Source: Bacteroidia bacterium
Lineage (GTDB): Bacteria > Bacteroidota > Bacteroidia > Bacteroidales > UBA932
Assembly: GCA_009929175.1 (NCBI GenBank)
Contig: SABC01000005.1
Location: forward strand, 1 to 64,000
DNA: 64,000 nucleotides
Reading direction: 5' to 3'
The position numbers and the translations under genes were made by a program. Below are positions 16,826 to 25,962 of the stretch, piece by piece. Within the stretch, counting starts at the first letter, position 1. Each line of letters starts with the position of its first letter. The notes beneath the pieces were generated by a model. That model was not told the origin of the DNA, ran no database searches, and worked only from the letters and a program-made list of their open reading frames with translations.

Positions 16826-17399
16826 CCTTAAATGTAATATATTGTGTTCTTATGCTATCCTTTTGGAAATTGTTTTGCCACCACTTTACCATTTGGGGTG
16901 TTTCGTAGATATGCATCAGTGAATCGTTGTAAATGACCTTTAAAACAGGATGGGTATTGGGGGAGACTATCCACCGGAAGGCCCTTTCCCGGCCCAGGGT
17001 ATGCTTAATTGTCGTTGAATCCGAAAGAATTTCCAAAAAACGTGCTTTGTGCAGCTCCTCCCTGCTTTTGGTCTCTATTGCCGACTTGACAACAGCCTGT
17101 TCTTCCTGGACAATAGCCAAGGCCTCCTGGTAAAACTGCTTGAGTTTGGATGGCCTCCACAAATGGTGTTCAATTGTATTTATCAGCTGCTCCGAAGTGT
17201 AGCCGTAGTTATTGAGGACACTTTCGTATATCCTGGTAGTGTCGGATTTGAGGGTCAGCATATAATCCGAACTCATGTACCTGTCGGTTTTATATATCTC
17301 GGCAATGATGCGCGGCATATCATTGTCGGGAATCAGCCCCCGGGAACAGGATACAATCAGTAAAGAGAGCAGTAAAAAAGCGACTCTAAAATAGTTCAT
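16743..17399 (-). CDS. DUF4296 domain lipoprotein
   Basis: A 218-residue lipoprotein: MNYFRVAFLLLSLLIVSCSRG gives a signal with a lipobox cysteine at about residue 18. The following region (DNDMPRIIAEIYKTDRYM) and a YGYTSEQLINTIEHHL helix match the DUF4296 pattern common in Bacteroidetes. Function is unknown. The track start is ATG 17408, but a TAACTTTG -7 box ends at 17419, leaving almost no leader, so ATG 17399 is preferred. The C-terminus runs 83 bp into the amidohydrolase gene. This is the first gene of the seven-gene minus-strand operon ending at 11661. Confidence 0.8.
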   Translation of the reverse strand: MNYFRVAFLLLSLLIVSCSRGLIPDNDMPRIIAEIYKTDRYMSSDYMLTLKSDTTRIYESVLNNYGYTSEQLINTIEHHLWRPSKLKQFYQEALAIVQEEQAVVKSAIETKSREELHKARFLEILSDSTTIKHTLGRERAFRWIVSPNTHPVLKVIYNDSLMHIYETPQMVKWWQNNFQKDSIRTQYITFKDEKDRRTLHNTLKLRETFEKRAGSTRR

Positions 17400-17418
17400 A
17401 CTTAACATATCGTTCCTG

Positions 17419-17426
17419 CAAAGTTA
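17419..17426 (-). promoter_or_regulatory. Promoter -7 box for DUF4296 operon
   Basis: The minus strand reads TAACTTTG, an exact TAnnTTTG match, 19 bp before ATG 17399. It is divergent from the purD box at 17439-17446; the two -7 boxes are only 12 bp apart. Confidence 0.6.
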
Positions 17427-17438
17427 ATTTTTTATTGT

Positions 17439-17446
17439 TATTTTTG
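17439..17446 (+). promoter_or_regulatory. Promoter -7 box for purD
   Basis: TATTTTTG matches TAnnTTTG and ends 13 bp before the purD ATG at 17460. The -33 region would overlap the divergent DUF4296 promoter. Confidence 0.6.
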
Positions 17447-17459
17447 CCCAAAAATAGAT

Positions 17460-18731
17460 ATGAGAGTTCTAATAATCGGAGGGGGCGGAAGGGAAAATGC
17501 CATTGCATGGAAAGTTTCACAGAGTAATTTGCTTACCTCCCTTTTTTGTGCTCCAGGCAATCCCGGCACATCTGGAATCGCTCGCAACCTAGAGATAGAT
17601 TTGAAGGATTTCAACTCCATAAAAGAGGCAGTAACCACCCATAACATAGGTATGGTGATTGTTGGGCCCGAAGAGCAGTTGGTTGACGGTCTCCGGGATT
17701 TCTTCGAAAATGACTCTCAGTTGAAACATGTTATGTTTGTTGGTCCAGGAAAGGAAGGTGCACAACTGGAAGGCAGCAAGGATTTTGCCAAAGAGTTCAT
17801 GAAAAGGCACAGTATACCTACAGCTGCCTACAAAACATTTACTGCAAACGAAATGGATCACGCCAGGAATTTTTTGGCAACCCTCTCACCCCCTTTTGTT
17901 TTGAAGGCAGACGGTCTTGCGGCCGGGAAAGGGGTGATAATCCCAGACAACATTGATGATGCCCGGATTGCTGTTGACCAGATTCTTGGAGGCAAATTCG
18001 GGAGTGCCGGCAACAAGGTAGTAATCGAAGAATTCCTGCACGGCATAGAGTTATCTGTTTTTGTGCTCACAAACGGAAAAGAGTACATGATCCTGCCAGA
18101 AGCCAAGGACTACAAAAGAATTTGGGATGGGGACAAAGGTCCCAACACCGGAGGAATGGGAGCTGTATCCCCGGTACCGTTTGCCGGCAAAGAATTCCTG
18201 GATAAGGTAGAAAAACGGATAGTGAAACCGACCCTTGAAGGGCTGAGCAAAGATGGCATCAGCTACAAAGGTTTTATCTTTATCGGTCTGATGAATTGCG
18301 GAGGCGACCCCTATGTTATCGAGTACAATGTGAGGATGGGCGATCCCGAGACAGAGGCAGTCATGCCTCGTATAAAAAGTGATCTGCTGTCACATTTGAT
18401 AGCCATGGAAAACGGGGTTCTCTCCAATGAAATACTGGAGATAGATTCACAAACAGCAGTAACTTTGGTCATGGTTTCGGACGGATATCCCGGAGATTAC
18501 AAAAAAGGAATCCCTGTGGACCTTTCAAAACTTACAGGAGACACACTCCTTTTCCACTCAGGGACAAAGGAAAAGGATGGCAAACTTGTAACATCCGGAG
18601 GGAGGGTTTTGGCCTTGACTCATGTTGGCACCTGTATCAGCGAATGCCGGGAAAAACTTTACAAGACAGCTGCCAGCATTGGATTCGACGGTTGCTCCTA
18701 CCGCAAAGACTTGGGATTGGATTTGAATTGA
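17460..18731 (+). CDS. purD: Phosphoribosylamine--glycine ligase (GAR synthetase)
   Basis: ATP-grasp enzyme joining phosphoribosylamine and glycine in purine synthesis. Key features in 423 residues are the N-terminal MRVLIIGGGGRENAIAWK, VVGPEEQLVDGL, the ATP-grasp segment LKADGLAAGKGV (about residue 148), NTGGMGAVSP and the metal-binding EYNVRMGDPETEAV. The start is well supported by the -7 box 13 bp upstream. It is followed 10 bp later by a membrane-protein gene. purM is at 3.4 kb on the other strand, so pur genes are dispersed. Confidence 0.96.
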   Translation: MRVLIIGGGGRENAIAWKVSQSNLLTSLFCAPGNPGTSGIARNLEIDLKDFNSIKEAVTTHNIGMVIVGPEEQLVDGLRDFFENDSQLKHVMFVGPGKEGAQLEGSKDFAKEFMKRHSIPTAAYKTFTANEMDHARNFLATLSPPFVLKADGLAAGKGVIIPDNIDDARIAVDQILGGKFGSAGNKVVIEEFLHGIELSVFVLTNGKEYMILPEAKDYKRIWDGDKGPNTGGMGAVSPVPFAGKEFLDKVEKRIVKPTLEGLSKDGISYKGFIFIGLMNCGGDPYVIEYNVRMGDPETEAVMPRIKSDLLSHLIAMENGVLSNEILEIDSQTAVTLVMVSDGYPGDYKKGIPVDLSKLTGDTLLFHSGTKEKDGKLVTSGGRVLALTHVGTCISECREKLYKTAASIGFDGCSYRKDLGLDLN

Positions 18732-18741
18732 CTTTGGACTT

Positions 18742-19731
18742 ATGGCAACCGGTGACTATCAATATAAATTTGTCTGTTCCCCCCTTTTCTTAGGGCTCTA
18801 TATGTTATCGCTTTTAGTCACTTCGCTGTACCTGAGCGGCTCGGCATACTCCCCGCCTCAGCAGATCTGGATACCACTTTTAAGTGGTTTCACCGATCCA
18901 TCATTCTATTCAGCCTCTACATCTGTACTGCTCACTCTTGCCATAACCGGCGTCTCTGCGACAATTGTGTTCATGATCAACAGCAATTACCTTGGAAACG
19001 AAAAGAAGTCAATCACACTTATACTACTGTACCTTATCATTGTGATGACAGTCCCCGGAACAATATTCCTTCGTGGAAGTACCCTTGCTGCCCCTTTTTT
19101 CTTAATGGCCGTATACAATGCAATCAAAACCAGCGAGAGCGAAAAAAGCATTTTCAACGCAGGGTTCCTCACCGCTGCGGCATCCCTGTTTGACCCACAT
19201 ATATTGGCTACCCTTCCCTTCATTTTCTATTTCACTTTGGTAAGCAGTTCTTTTTCTTTTCGCAGTATTGCATTGTTCATGACTTCGGTATTCCTCCCTT
19301 TTCTGTTTCTTTTCGCTCTGAGGTACATAGTCTTTGACGACGCACTACTTTTTGCCGAACTATTCAAAGACCATTTGTTGTCGGCATCATCCCCGACAAT
19401 CAAGATAGAGAGTGTTGCAGACCTTTTCCTGGTCCTCTTTTCGTTTTATCTTGCGTACAGGGCTGTCTCAAACCTGCTTGGAAGGCTTAGCACATTTAAA
19501 ATAACCAACGCCTTAACTATCACCAGATTCACGGTTGTACTGGTGGTTTTTCTGGTACTTGCAACAATCAATCCCGATTTACAGGACGGATTCATGTATT
19601 TGCTGGCCATACCATCGGCCTTCATACTAAATGAATATCTAAGCAATTCCCGGGACGACAAAATAAAAAGAGTAGAATTATTAATCCTACTCATTTTGAT
19701 TTCTGTTTCCAGAGTATCTGAATTCCTTTAG
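18742..19731 (+). CDS. Polytopic membrane protein, unknown function
   Basis: A 329-residue hydrophobic protein with about nine or ten predicted membrane spans (for example LGLYMLSLLVTSLYLSG, ITLILLYLIIVMTVPGTIF, TRFTVVLVVFLVLAT, ELLILLILISVSRV). FLRGSTLAAPFFLMAVYNAIKTSE and FDPHILATLPF lie in the middle. The overall pattern resembles the DUF6427-like membrane proteins of Bacteroidetes, but I do not recognise it with confidence. It is co-transcribed with purD (10 bp gap) and ends 7 bp from the convergent clpX stop. Confidence 0.7.
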   Translation: MATGDYQYKFVCSPLFLGLYMLSLLVTSLYLSGSAYSPPQQIWIPLLSGFTDPSFYSASTSVLLTLAITGVSATIVFMINSNYLGNEKKSITLILLYLIIVMTVPGTIFLRGSTLAAPFFLMAVYNAIKTSESEKSIFNAGFLTAAASLFDPHILATLPFIFYFTLVSSSFSFRSIALFMTSVFLPFLFLFALRYIVFDDALLFAELFKDHLLSASSPTIKIESVADLFLVLFSFYLAYRAVSNLLGRLSTFKITNALTITRFTVVLVVFLVLATINPDLQDGFMYLLAIPSAFILNEYLSNSRDDKIKRVELLILLILISVSRVSEFL

Positions 19732-19738
19732 GGAATAT

Positions 19739-20977
19739 CTATTTTTCAGGCTCTGGTGCAAGGGTACCTGTAAACTTATCTATCATCTTTTTGGCGTACG
19801 GGAGCTTGATTGCCATGCTTTTTTTATTTTGGGATGGGATGTTGTACATGGCATCAACCATGATAGCTTCACAAATTGACCTCAACCCCCTGGCTCCTAG
19901 CCTGAACTCAACTGCTGTCTCTACAATGTATTCCAGCACATCATCTTCGAAGGTAAGCTTAACTCCGTCCAGGTCGAATAGCTTGACATATTGCTTTACA
20001 AGTGCATTCTTGGGTTTAGTGAGGATATCCCTGAGTGCAGTCCTGTCAAGTGGTTCCAGGTAGGTCAGTACAGGTAACCTCCCGATGATCTCCGGAATCA
20101 GCCCATACGACCTGAGGTCCTGTGGTGCAATGTATTTTAGCATGTTCTGTCTGTCCACCTTATCTTTGATAACCGAAGTACCGTAACCAACGACCTGGGT
20201 GTTGAGCCTTTGGGATATCTTCCTGTCTATACCCTCGAAGGCTCCTCCGCAAATAAAGAGGATGTTCTTGGTATTAACAGGTATCAGCCTTTGTTCGGGA
20301 TGCTTCCTGCCTCCTTGGGGTGGTACGTTCACCACACTACCTTCCAACAATTTAAGCATAGCCTGCTGTACACCTTCTCCGGAAACGTCCCTGGTAATGG
20401 ATGGGTTGTCGCTTTTACGGGAAATCTTGTCAATCTCGTCTATGAACACAATTCCCCTTTGGGCCCGTTCCACGTCGTAATCGGCCTCTTGCAACAGCCT
20501 TGTAAGGATTGTTTCGACATCTTCGCCCACATATCCTGCCTCGGTGAGTACTGTGGCATCGACAATTGTAAAAGGCACATCAAGCATCCTGGCTATAGTC
20601 CTGGCAAGTAAAGTCTTACCTGTTCCGGTCGGGCCTACAAGCAAAATATTGGATTTCTCAAGGTCCAGTTCGTCATCACCAGGGTGGTTTATCCTTTTGT
20701 AATGATTGTATACAGCCACAGCAAGGTACTTTTTCGCCTGATCCTGACCTATCACGTATTGGTCCAAAAAGCGGGTTATTTCCTGGGGCTTTAACAGCTT
20801 GGAGTTTCCCTGGGGGCTCTTAGGTTTGCTCTTGGACATGGCCTCCTTTGAAAAATCGATAGCCTGTTGTGCACATTCATTGCAAATTGCGGCAATGTCC
20901 CCGGCGATAAGAACATCTACCTCTTCCCTTCCCCGCCCGCAAAAAGAGCAGAAGTCATTGTATTTGGATGAAGGCAT
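19739..20977 (-). CDS. clpX: ATP-dependent Clp protease ATP-binding subunit ClpX
   Basis: AAA+ unfoldase feeding ClpP. The 412-residue protein has an N-terminal zinc-binding domain (CSFCGR...CNEC, residues about 11-36), Walker A GPTGTGKT (about 115), Walker [10 protein letters not shown] (about 175), a pore-loop-region GYVGEDVE, and a sensor-2 GARGLRS. It starts directly after the clpP stop (ATG 20977, clpP stop codon 20978-20980), so the two are co-translated. The order tig-clpP-clpX on one strand is the common bacterial arrangement. Confidence 0.97.
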   Translation of the reverse strand: MPSSKYNDFCSFCGRGREEVDVLIAGDIAAICNECAQQAIDFSKEAMSKSKPKSPQGNSKLLKPQEITRFLDQYVIGQDQAKKYLAVAVYNHYKRINHPGDDELDLEKSNILLVGPTGTGKTLLARTIARMLDVPFTIVDATVLTEAGYVGEDVETILTRLLQEADYDVERAQRGIVFIDEIDKISRKSDNPSITRDVSGEGVQQAMLKLLEGSVVNVPPQGGRKHPEQRLIPVNTKNILFICGGAFEGIDRKISQRLNTQVVGYGTSVIKDKVDRQNMLKYIAPQDLRSYGLIPEIIGRLPVLTYLEPLDRTALRDILTKPKNALVKQYVKLFDLDGVKLTFEDDVLEYIVETAVEFRLGARGLRSICEAIMVDAMYNIPSQNKKSMAIKLPYAKKMIDKFTGTLAPEPEK

Positions 20978-21652
20978 CTATTTCTTTTTTGGGTTAGTCA
21001 AAATTTCGTCAATCATACCGTACTCCTTAGCCTCTTGTGCCCTCATCCAGTAATCCCTGTCAGCATCCTTTTCTATCTGCTTCACGTTTTTGCCGGTATG
21101 AAAGGAGATGATTTCGTACAACTCTTTTTTGATAGTAACAATCTGTTTGGCTGTGATTTCAATATCACTTGCCTGTCCCTCTGCACCTCCCATCGGCTGG
21201 TGAATCATTACCCTTGAATGAGGTAATACCGACCGCTTTCCTTTGGCTCCTGCCGTCAGCAAAACGGCCGACATGGATGCGGCCATTCCTGTGCAAATAG
21301 TTGCAACATCCGAAGATACCAGCTGCATTGTGTCATAAATGCCAAGCCCTGCATAAACACTGCCTCCGGGAGAGTTTATGTAAAGCTGGATGTCCGACTT
21401 GCTCTCTGTGGAATCCAGGTAGAGCAACTGAGCCTGGATAATGTTAGCTACGTCGTCGTTGATAGGCACCCCCAGGAAAATGATCCTGTCCATCATCAAT
21501 CTGGAGAATACATCCATGGCTGCAACATTCAGCTGCCTCTCTTCTATGATGGTCGGGTTAATATATGCACCGTAAAGCGAATTTATCCTGTGAAGGGATA
21601 GACTGCTAATACCTCTGTGCTTGATTGCATATTTTTCAAAATCGGTAGCCAT
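20978..21652 (-). CDS. clpP: ATP-dependent Clp protease proteolytic subunit
   Basis: Serine protease forming the tetradecameric barrel. GMAASMSAVLL contains the nucleophilic Ser (about residue 105), SRVMIHQPMGG the catalytic His (about 130), and the Asp lies in the YWMRAQEAKEYGMID region. The 224 residues include a slightly long N-terminus (MATDFEKYAIKHRGISSLSLHR) that would be removed as propeptide. It lies 20 bp downstream of tig and abuts clpX. Confidence 0.97.
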   Translation of the reverse strand: MATDFEKYAIKHRGISSLSLHRINSLYGAYINPTIIEERQLNVAAMDVFSRLMMDRIIFLGVPINDDVANIIQAQLLYLDSTESKSDIQLYINSPGGSVYAGLGIYDTMQLVSSDVATICTGMAASMSAVLLTAGAKGKRSVLPHSRVMIHQPMGGAEGQASDIEITAKQIVTIKKELYEIISFHTGKNVKQIEKDADRDYWMRAQEAKEYGMIDEILTNPKKK

Positions 21653-21672
21653 AAACCTTTTTTTTTGAATTG

Positions 21673-22998
21673 TTAATTTGTTAGTTCACGAAGCTTCTCA
21701 GGGGAGATGCTTTTTTTATCGAGTGTGATAACCGAACGTACATATCCCAGTACAAGGTCCTCCTCTACTTTTTCGTAAATCCTGCGTCCTTCCTTTTCAT
21801 TAGCCAAAAGTGACTCTGCATATTTGTCAATTTGGTCTTGTGGAGCGTTGTTAAGCCCGTACATCGCAAACTGGTAGTTTGCCACTTTTCTTGCGTGGTC
21901 CAGAAGGTCTTCACGGGTCACTGTAAGTTTTTGCTCACGGGTAATGCCCTGGCGTATCAACTGCCAGCGGAAATCCTTCAGGAACAGTCCAAAGTCCTTT
22001 TCAATCTCCTCCATTGTAAACTTGCCTTCGTTGGCAGTGAACAACCATCTTTTGAGGAACTCCTCCGGTAATGCTATTGCTGCTTTTTCGATCAGGGAAT
22101 CCCTGGCATCAAGCATGAACCTGTAATCGCTCTCTTGCTCATACTCACCTTGCATCCTTTCAGTTATCTTAGCATCAAACTCATCTTTGCTATTAACTGA
22201 TCCTGGACCGAAAACCCTGTCGTAAAACTCCTGGTTCTCCTCGGCATCCTTAAAGCGTTTGACCTCTTGGATTACTACGGTATAGATCGGAGACAATCCT
22301 TCCAGCTCCTCTTTCTTAACCTTGAGCATTGCAGCCCTGTCGGTTTCGTTTTCGAAAGTCTTATTGACATCTATTTCGAAGCTGTCACCACTCTTCTTTC
22401 CGATGAACTGCTCTTTTGCAGAGGCATCGGTTATAGAGCGTAAAGCAATGTAAGTACCTTCTACCCTGTTCTCTTCCTGGACCAAATCGGCGATAATGAA
22501 ATCATCCTCCTCTACACTCTCAGTGTTTTCAAGTGTTCCAAACTGCTTCCTTAGGTTGGAGACATATTGCTCCCTCTCTTTTTCAGAAATCTCAACCTCA
22601 TAATATGGGATTTTGTCTTCAGAAGTGAGGGATAGCTCAAACTTAGGAGCTAGGGCAAGATCAAATGAGACTGAGAATTCTTCGTCTTTTTCCCAGTCAA
22701 TAGGTTTTTGCTCACTTTCGTTCGGGAGAGGTTCTCCAATGATATTGAGTTTGTTTTCGGTAATATAATTGTTAAGACCGTCAGAAATGACACCATTAAC
22801 TGCATCCAGCATAGCTGAATGGCCATGCATCTTTTCTATCAGGGAAACAGGAGCCATCCCTTTGCGGAAACCTTTGATATCGGCATCGCGGCGAAACTTT
22901 TTGAGAATATCCTTTTTCTTTTCGGCATAATCCTCTTTTCCAATGTTTAAGGTGACTACCAAGGTCAAGTCATCTACATTTTTTTGTGTGATTTTCAT
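21673..22998 (-). CDS. tig: Trigger factor
   Basis: Ribosome-associated chaperone. The 441-residue protein has the N-terminal ribosome-binding segment FRRDADIKGFRKGMAPVSLIEK (counterpart of the GFRxGKxP signature), a middle region in the place of the PPIase domain and a long helical C-terminal arm (FLKRWLFTANEGKF, GITREQKLTVTREDLLDHARKVA). As in many Bacteroidetes, the PPIase region is divergent, so isomerase activity is uncertain. It heads the tig-clpP-clpX operon. Confidence 0.93.
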   Translation of the reverse strand: MKITQKNVDDLTLVVTLNIGKEDYAEKKKDILKKFRRDADIKGFRKGMAPVSLIEKMHGHSAMLDAVNGVISDGLNNYITENKLNIIGEPLPNESEQKPIDWEKDEEFSVSFDLALAPKFELSLTSEDKIPYYEVEISEKEREQYVSNLRKQFGTLENTESVEEDDFIIADLVQEENRVEGTYIALRSITDASAKEQFIGKKSGDSFEIDVNKTFENETDRAAMLKVKKEELEGLSPIYTVVIQEVKRFKDAEENQEFYDRVFGPGSVNSKDEFDAKITERMQGEYEQESDYRFMLDARDSLIEKAAIALPEEFLKRWLFTANEGKFTMEEIEKDFGLFLKDFRWQLIRQGITREQKLTVTREDLLDHARKVANYQFAMYGLNNAPQDQIDKYAESLLANEKEGRRIYEKVEEDLVLGYVRSVITLDKKSISPEKLRELTN

Positions 22999-23033
22999 AA
23001 AATATCTAATTTTGTCAATATCAGCTTAATAAG

Positions 23034-23069
23034 TAAAAAGCAGATATCCCAAAGGGAATCTGCCTTTTA
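23034..23069 (-). terminator. Intrinsic terminator after tRNA-Leu
   Basis: On the minus strand GCAGAT..CCC-TTT-GGG..ATCTGC forms a stem with a small asymmetric bulge, followed by TTTTT. It lies directly after the tRNA 3' end and 36 bp before the tig start. Confidence 0.8.
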
Positions 23070-23072
23070 TTG

Positions 23073-23154
23073 TGCGGGCAAAGGGACTCGAACCCCCACG
23101 CCTCTCGGCACCAGATCCTAAGTCTGGCGCGGCTACCAATTACGCCATGCCCGC
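23073..23154 (-). tRNA. tRNA-Leu (UAG anticodon)
   Basis: An 82-nt class II tRNA: acceptor GCGGGCA pairs with TGCCCGC, discriminator A, anticodon stem CCAGA/TCTGG with loop CTTAGGA giving anticodon UAG, a long variable arm (TGCCGAGAGGC) and T-loop TTCGAGT. The long variable arm plus A discriminator fit leucine. CCA is not encoded. It has its own promoter (23169-23199) and terminator, inserted between tig and prmA. Confidence 0.95.
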
Positions 23155-23168
23155 TTCTTTGAGGATTG

Positions 23169-23199
23169 CAAAGGTAAGCCTTTTTTTTTGTTGTGCAAT
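23169..23199 (-). promoter_or_regulatory. Promoter for tRNA-Leu
   Basis: The -7 box is TACCTTTG (23169-23176, exact TAnnTTTG) and the -33 is ATTG (one mismatch to TTTG) with a 19 bp spacer, 14 bp upstream of the mature tRNA 5' end. Confidence 0.75.
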
Positions 23200-23219
23200 A
23201 CCTGCTCCTCAAAAAAAAA

Positions 23220-24068
23220 TCAACTTTTTACCAGTTTCAGCATGGCCCAGTTCTCTTTTTCTTGTACGCAGAGAAGTTGTAATCCAAACTCCGCTGCCTT
23301 TGTGCATATGGTATCCTTGTCTTGGGTATAAAAACCACTCAGCAAAAGCGTACCGGCAGATCTAAGCCCGGCTGAGTATGATTCCATATGTGAAAGAATG
23401 ATGTTCCTGTTTATGTTGGCCAATATTATATCATATTTATCTGTCTCTATGAAAGTTTCGTCACCAGTAATAACCAAAACTGCATCCCCCACTCCGTTAA
23501 CCAAGCTGTTCTCAATAGCGGAGGAGGTTGCATCGGGATCGTTATCGATGGCTGTTACCGGATGTGCCGCACCTTTCAAGACTGACAGGATTGCAAGTAT
23601 GCCTGTTCCACACCCCATATCCATAACCGTTTTCCCGGCCATATCCGTATCCAGGACAGCCTCAATCATAAGTGATGTAGTCTGGTGGTGTCCTGTTCCG
23701 AACGCCATCTTGGGATCTATCACGATATTGTATTGGGTTGGTGGTAAATCTTTATGGAAACCAGCCTTGACCGTACACCTGCCGGCAACGGTGATCGGAG
23801 GAAAATTCTTTTCCCACTCTTCGTTCCAATTCCTTGACTCCGTTCTGGAGACTTGATAGTTTAGGGCAAAAGGGATTATTGCTTCAAAGGAAGAGACCTT
23901 TGAACTCAGCTTGTCAAGATCAAACCGCGAAGATGGCATATAAGCCTTGACATACGGCTCTTCGTAGACAAAACTCTCAAAAGGGAGTTCATCCAAAAAA
24001 GCAGCCAATATATCGGCATACTCATCATTGCAAGGTTGCAAACTGAATATTACCTCGTGATAATCCAT
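23220..24068 (-). CDS. prmA: Ribosomal protein L11 methyltransferase
   Basis: SAM-dependent methyltransferase of ribosomal protein uL11. The 282-residue protein starts MDYHEVIFSL, as in Bacteroidetes PrmA. AFGTGHHQTTSLM (family GTGxHxTT, about residue 125), VMDMGCGTGILAIL (SAM motif) and DIILANINRNII (catalytic motif IV, usually NI) are visible. Its ATG overlaps the tpiA stop by one base (TGATG), so it is translationally coupled to tpiA. Confidence 0.94.
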   Translation of the reverse strand: MDYHEVIFSLQPCNDEYADILAAFLDELPFESFVYEEPYVKAYMPSSRFDLDKLSSKVSSFEAIIPFALNYQVSRTESRNWNEEWEKNFPPITVAGRCTVKAGFHKDLPPTQYNIVIDPKMAFGTGHHQTTSLMIEAVLDTDMAGKTVMDMGCGTGILAILSVLKGAAHPVTAIDNDPDATSSAIENSLVNGVGDAVLVITGDETFIETDKYDIILANINRNIILSHMESYSAGLRSAGTLLLSGFYTQDKDTICTKAAEFGLQLLCVQEKENWAMLKLVKS

Positions 24069-24826
24069 CAGAAAGACTTGATGATTGCTGCAAAATCCTG
24101 GGCAATCAGGGATGCACCACCAATCAAGCCTCCATCAACATTTTCCATGGAAAAGAGCTCTTTTGCATTGGATGGTTTGCAGCTGCCTCCGTATAAAACA
24201 GGAGTCTGATCGGCATAGGAGGGGAACTTGTCTGCAATCACTCTCCTTATATAGGCATGCATCTCCTCTGCCTGGTCCGAAGTGGCTGTTTTACCTGTGC
24301 CAATTGCCCAGACAGGTTCGTATGCTACCACCACGTTAGCCAGTTCCACTCCTCTAAGCTTGTAGAGTACCTCCTTTATCTGGCTGGCCACAACCTCAAA
24401 ATGTCGGTTTGACTCACGTTCTTCCAGCTTTTCTCCCACACAAAAGATTGGGTGAAGTCCGGCAGCGAGTACCAAATTGATCTTTTTGAGCAAAATTTCG
24501 TTAGTTTCACCATAATATTCCCTTCTTTCGGAGTGGCCAAGAATCACATACTTGCAGGACAGCTCCTTGAGCATGTTTACAGAGACCTCTCCGGTATAGG
24601 CTCCTGACTCTGTGCTGGCGCAGTTTTGGGCGGCAAGGATTACACGGCTTTTCTCCTCTTTAAGTATCCTGCCTACGCTCTCGAGATGTGTAAAAGGGGG
24701 TGATATGATAATCTCTGCAGGTGTCTCCATTTCCCTGGCCAAAAAACATATCTGTTTTGCCAAAAGTGCCCCCTCGGCAACAGTAGTGTTCATTTTCCAA
24801 TTTCCGGCAACTATTTTCTTTCTCAT
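24068..24826 (-). CDS. tpiA: Triose-phosphate isomerase
   Basis: Glycolytic interconversion of DHAP and glyceraldehyde-3-phosphate. The 252-residue TIM barrel shows VAGNWKMNTT (Lys), YVILGHSERREY (His, about residue 96), VVAYEPVWAIGTGKTAT (Glu and flexible loop) and VLYGGSCKPSNAKELF (phosphate grip). A -7 box (TAATTTTG) lies 35 bp upstream, divergent from the permease gene. Confidence 0.97.
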   Translation of the reverse strand: MRKKIVAGNWKMNTTVAEGALLAKQICFLAREMETPAEIIISPPFTHLESVGRILKEEKSRVILAAQNCASTESGAYTGEVSVNMLKELSCKYVILGHSERREYYGETNEILLKKINLVLAAGLHPIFCVGEKLEERESNRHFEVVASQIKEVLYKLRGVELANVVVAYEPVWAIGTGKTATSDQAEEMHAYIRRVIADKFPSYADQTPVLYGGSCKPSNAKELFSMENVDGGLIGGASLIAQDFAAIIKSF

Positions 24827-24861
24827 ATTATTTGATAGTTAAGTTATTTCACTGTGAACCG

Positions 24862-24869
24862 CAAAATTA
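24862..24869 (-). promoter_or_regulatory. Promoter -7 box for tpiA-prmA
   Basis: The minus strand reads TAATTTTG, an exact TAnnTTTG match, 35 bp before the tpiA ATG. It lies inside the region between the ORF-track GTG and the preferred TTG start of the divergent permease. Confidence 0.5.
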
Positions 24870-24937
24870 CAAAAATAAAATCAAAGCGTTTTATCTTTTT
24901 TTCCACTATCTTAGCAGCCAAAAAGATAACCAAAGCA

Positions 24938-25960
24938 TTGAACAATAAAGGCAAATATATAACCAGTTATACAGTAATAGCAATTTCACTTGTTATATTT
25001 ATAACCCTTAACCTGTTACTTGGTTCAGTGTTGCTGCCGGCAAAAGAGATCATAGCTGCCCTTACGGGAGGCGATGCCCCCTTACCTGTTCAAAACATAA
25101 TGTTTTCCCACAGAATACCAAAGGCAATCACTGCGCTGTTGGCAGGAGCTGCGTTATCGGTCTGTGGATTGCAGATGCAGACCTTATTCCGTAATCCTCT
25201 TGCAGATCCGTACATACTTGGGATAAGTTCGGGGGCAGGACTCGGCGTAGCTCTGTTTGTAATGGGTTTTTCGGCGTTTGGGATTTCCCTCTCCTCCTCT
25301 TTTGCTGCAAACATGGGAATTGTCTTTGCTGCATGGCTGGGGGCATTTGGAGTGACCCTCCTTATCCTGCTGGTCTCATCCAGGCTCAAGGACAACATCT
25401 CGTTGCTCATATTCGGTATAATGATTGCGAGTGTCACTGGTGCAATAATTTCACTGATCCAGTATTTCTCTTCCTCTGCCGACCTCAAAATATTTGTACT
25501 CTGGACAATGGGTAGCTTTTCCGGAATTTCAAAAGAGGGAATATGGATCATGTTCATGATTGTACTTGCCGGGAGTGCACTATCGGTATACAATATAAAA
25601 GACCTCAACGCCCTTTTGTTGGGAGAGGCCTATGCAAAAAGCTTAGGGGTGAACCTGGATTACACCCGTAAAAGGATACTCATAGCTACCACACTGTTGG
25701 CTGGCAGTGTCACAGCATTCTGCGGCCCCATTGGATTCATAGGTATAGCTGTGCCCCATATTGCAAGGATGATCTTCCGTAACGCCGACCATAAAGTACT
25801 GTTACCAGCCACTGCCCTATTAGGTGCATCGCTTATGATAATTGCAGATACCATTTCCCAGATGCCGGGACAACCTGAAGTTCTACCGATAAATACCGTC
25901 AGTGCTTTGCTTGGAGTACCGGTAATCCTGGTCATAATCCTAAAGAGTAAATTCTTGTAA
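24938..25960 (+). CDS. FecCD/BtuC-type ABC transporter permease
   Basis: Inner-membrane permease for siderophore, heme or cobalamin uptake. The hydrophobic protein has GLQMQTLFRNPLADPYILGISSGAGLGVAL (core FecCD signature, quoted in part), GEAYAKSLGVNLDYTR (EAA-like ATPase-coupling loop) and CGPIGFIGIAVPHIARM. The track start GTG 24854 would place the tpiA promoter inside the gene. A TTG at 24938 gives 340 residues, the family's usual length, and is preferred, though not certain. The ATPase gene follows 2 bp later. No substrate-binding protein or outer-membrane receptor is adjacent, so the ligand is unknown. Confidence 0.85.
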   Translation: MNNKGKYITSYTVIAISLVIFITLNLLLGSVLLPAKEIIAALTGGDAPLPVQNIMFSHRIPKAITALLAGAALSVCGLQMQTLFRNPLADPYILGISSGAGLGVALFVMGFSAFGISLSSSFAANMGIVFAAWLGAFGVTLLILLVSSRLKDNISLLIFGIMIASVTGAIISLIQYFSSSADLKIFVLWTMGSFSGISKEGIWIMFMIVLAGSALSVYNIKDLNALLLGEAYAKSLGVNLDYTRKRILIATTLLAGSVTAFCGPIGFIGIAVPHIARMIFRNADHKVLLPATALLGASLMIIADTISQMPGQPEVLPINTVSALLGVPVILVIILKSKFL

Positions 25961-25962
25961 CC

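Noticed and set aside
16299-17133. Overlapping plus-strand ORFs near 16.3-17.1 kb
   Set aside because: All are opposite well-supported minus-strand genes and lack independent signals.
23007-23014. Plus-strand TAATTTTG promoter-like box
   Set aside because: No plus-strand gene follows; it faces the tRNA-Leu terminator.
23021-23365. Short ORFs across the tRNA-Leu region (23021..23212 and 23072..23365)
   Set aside because: They overlap the tRNA or the start of prmA and have no coding signature.
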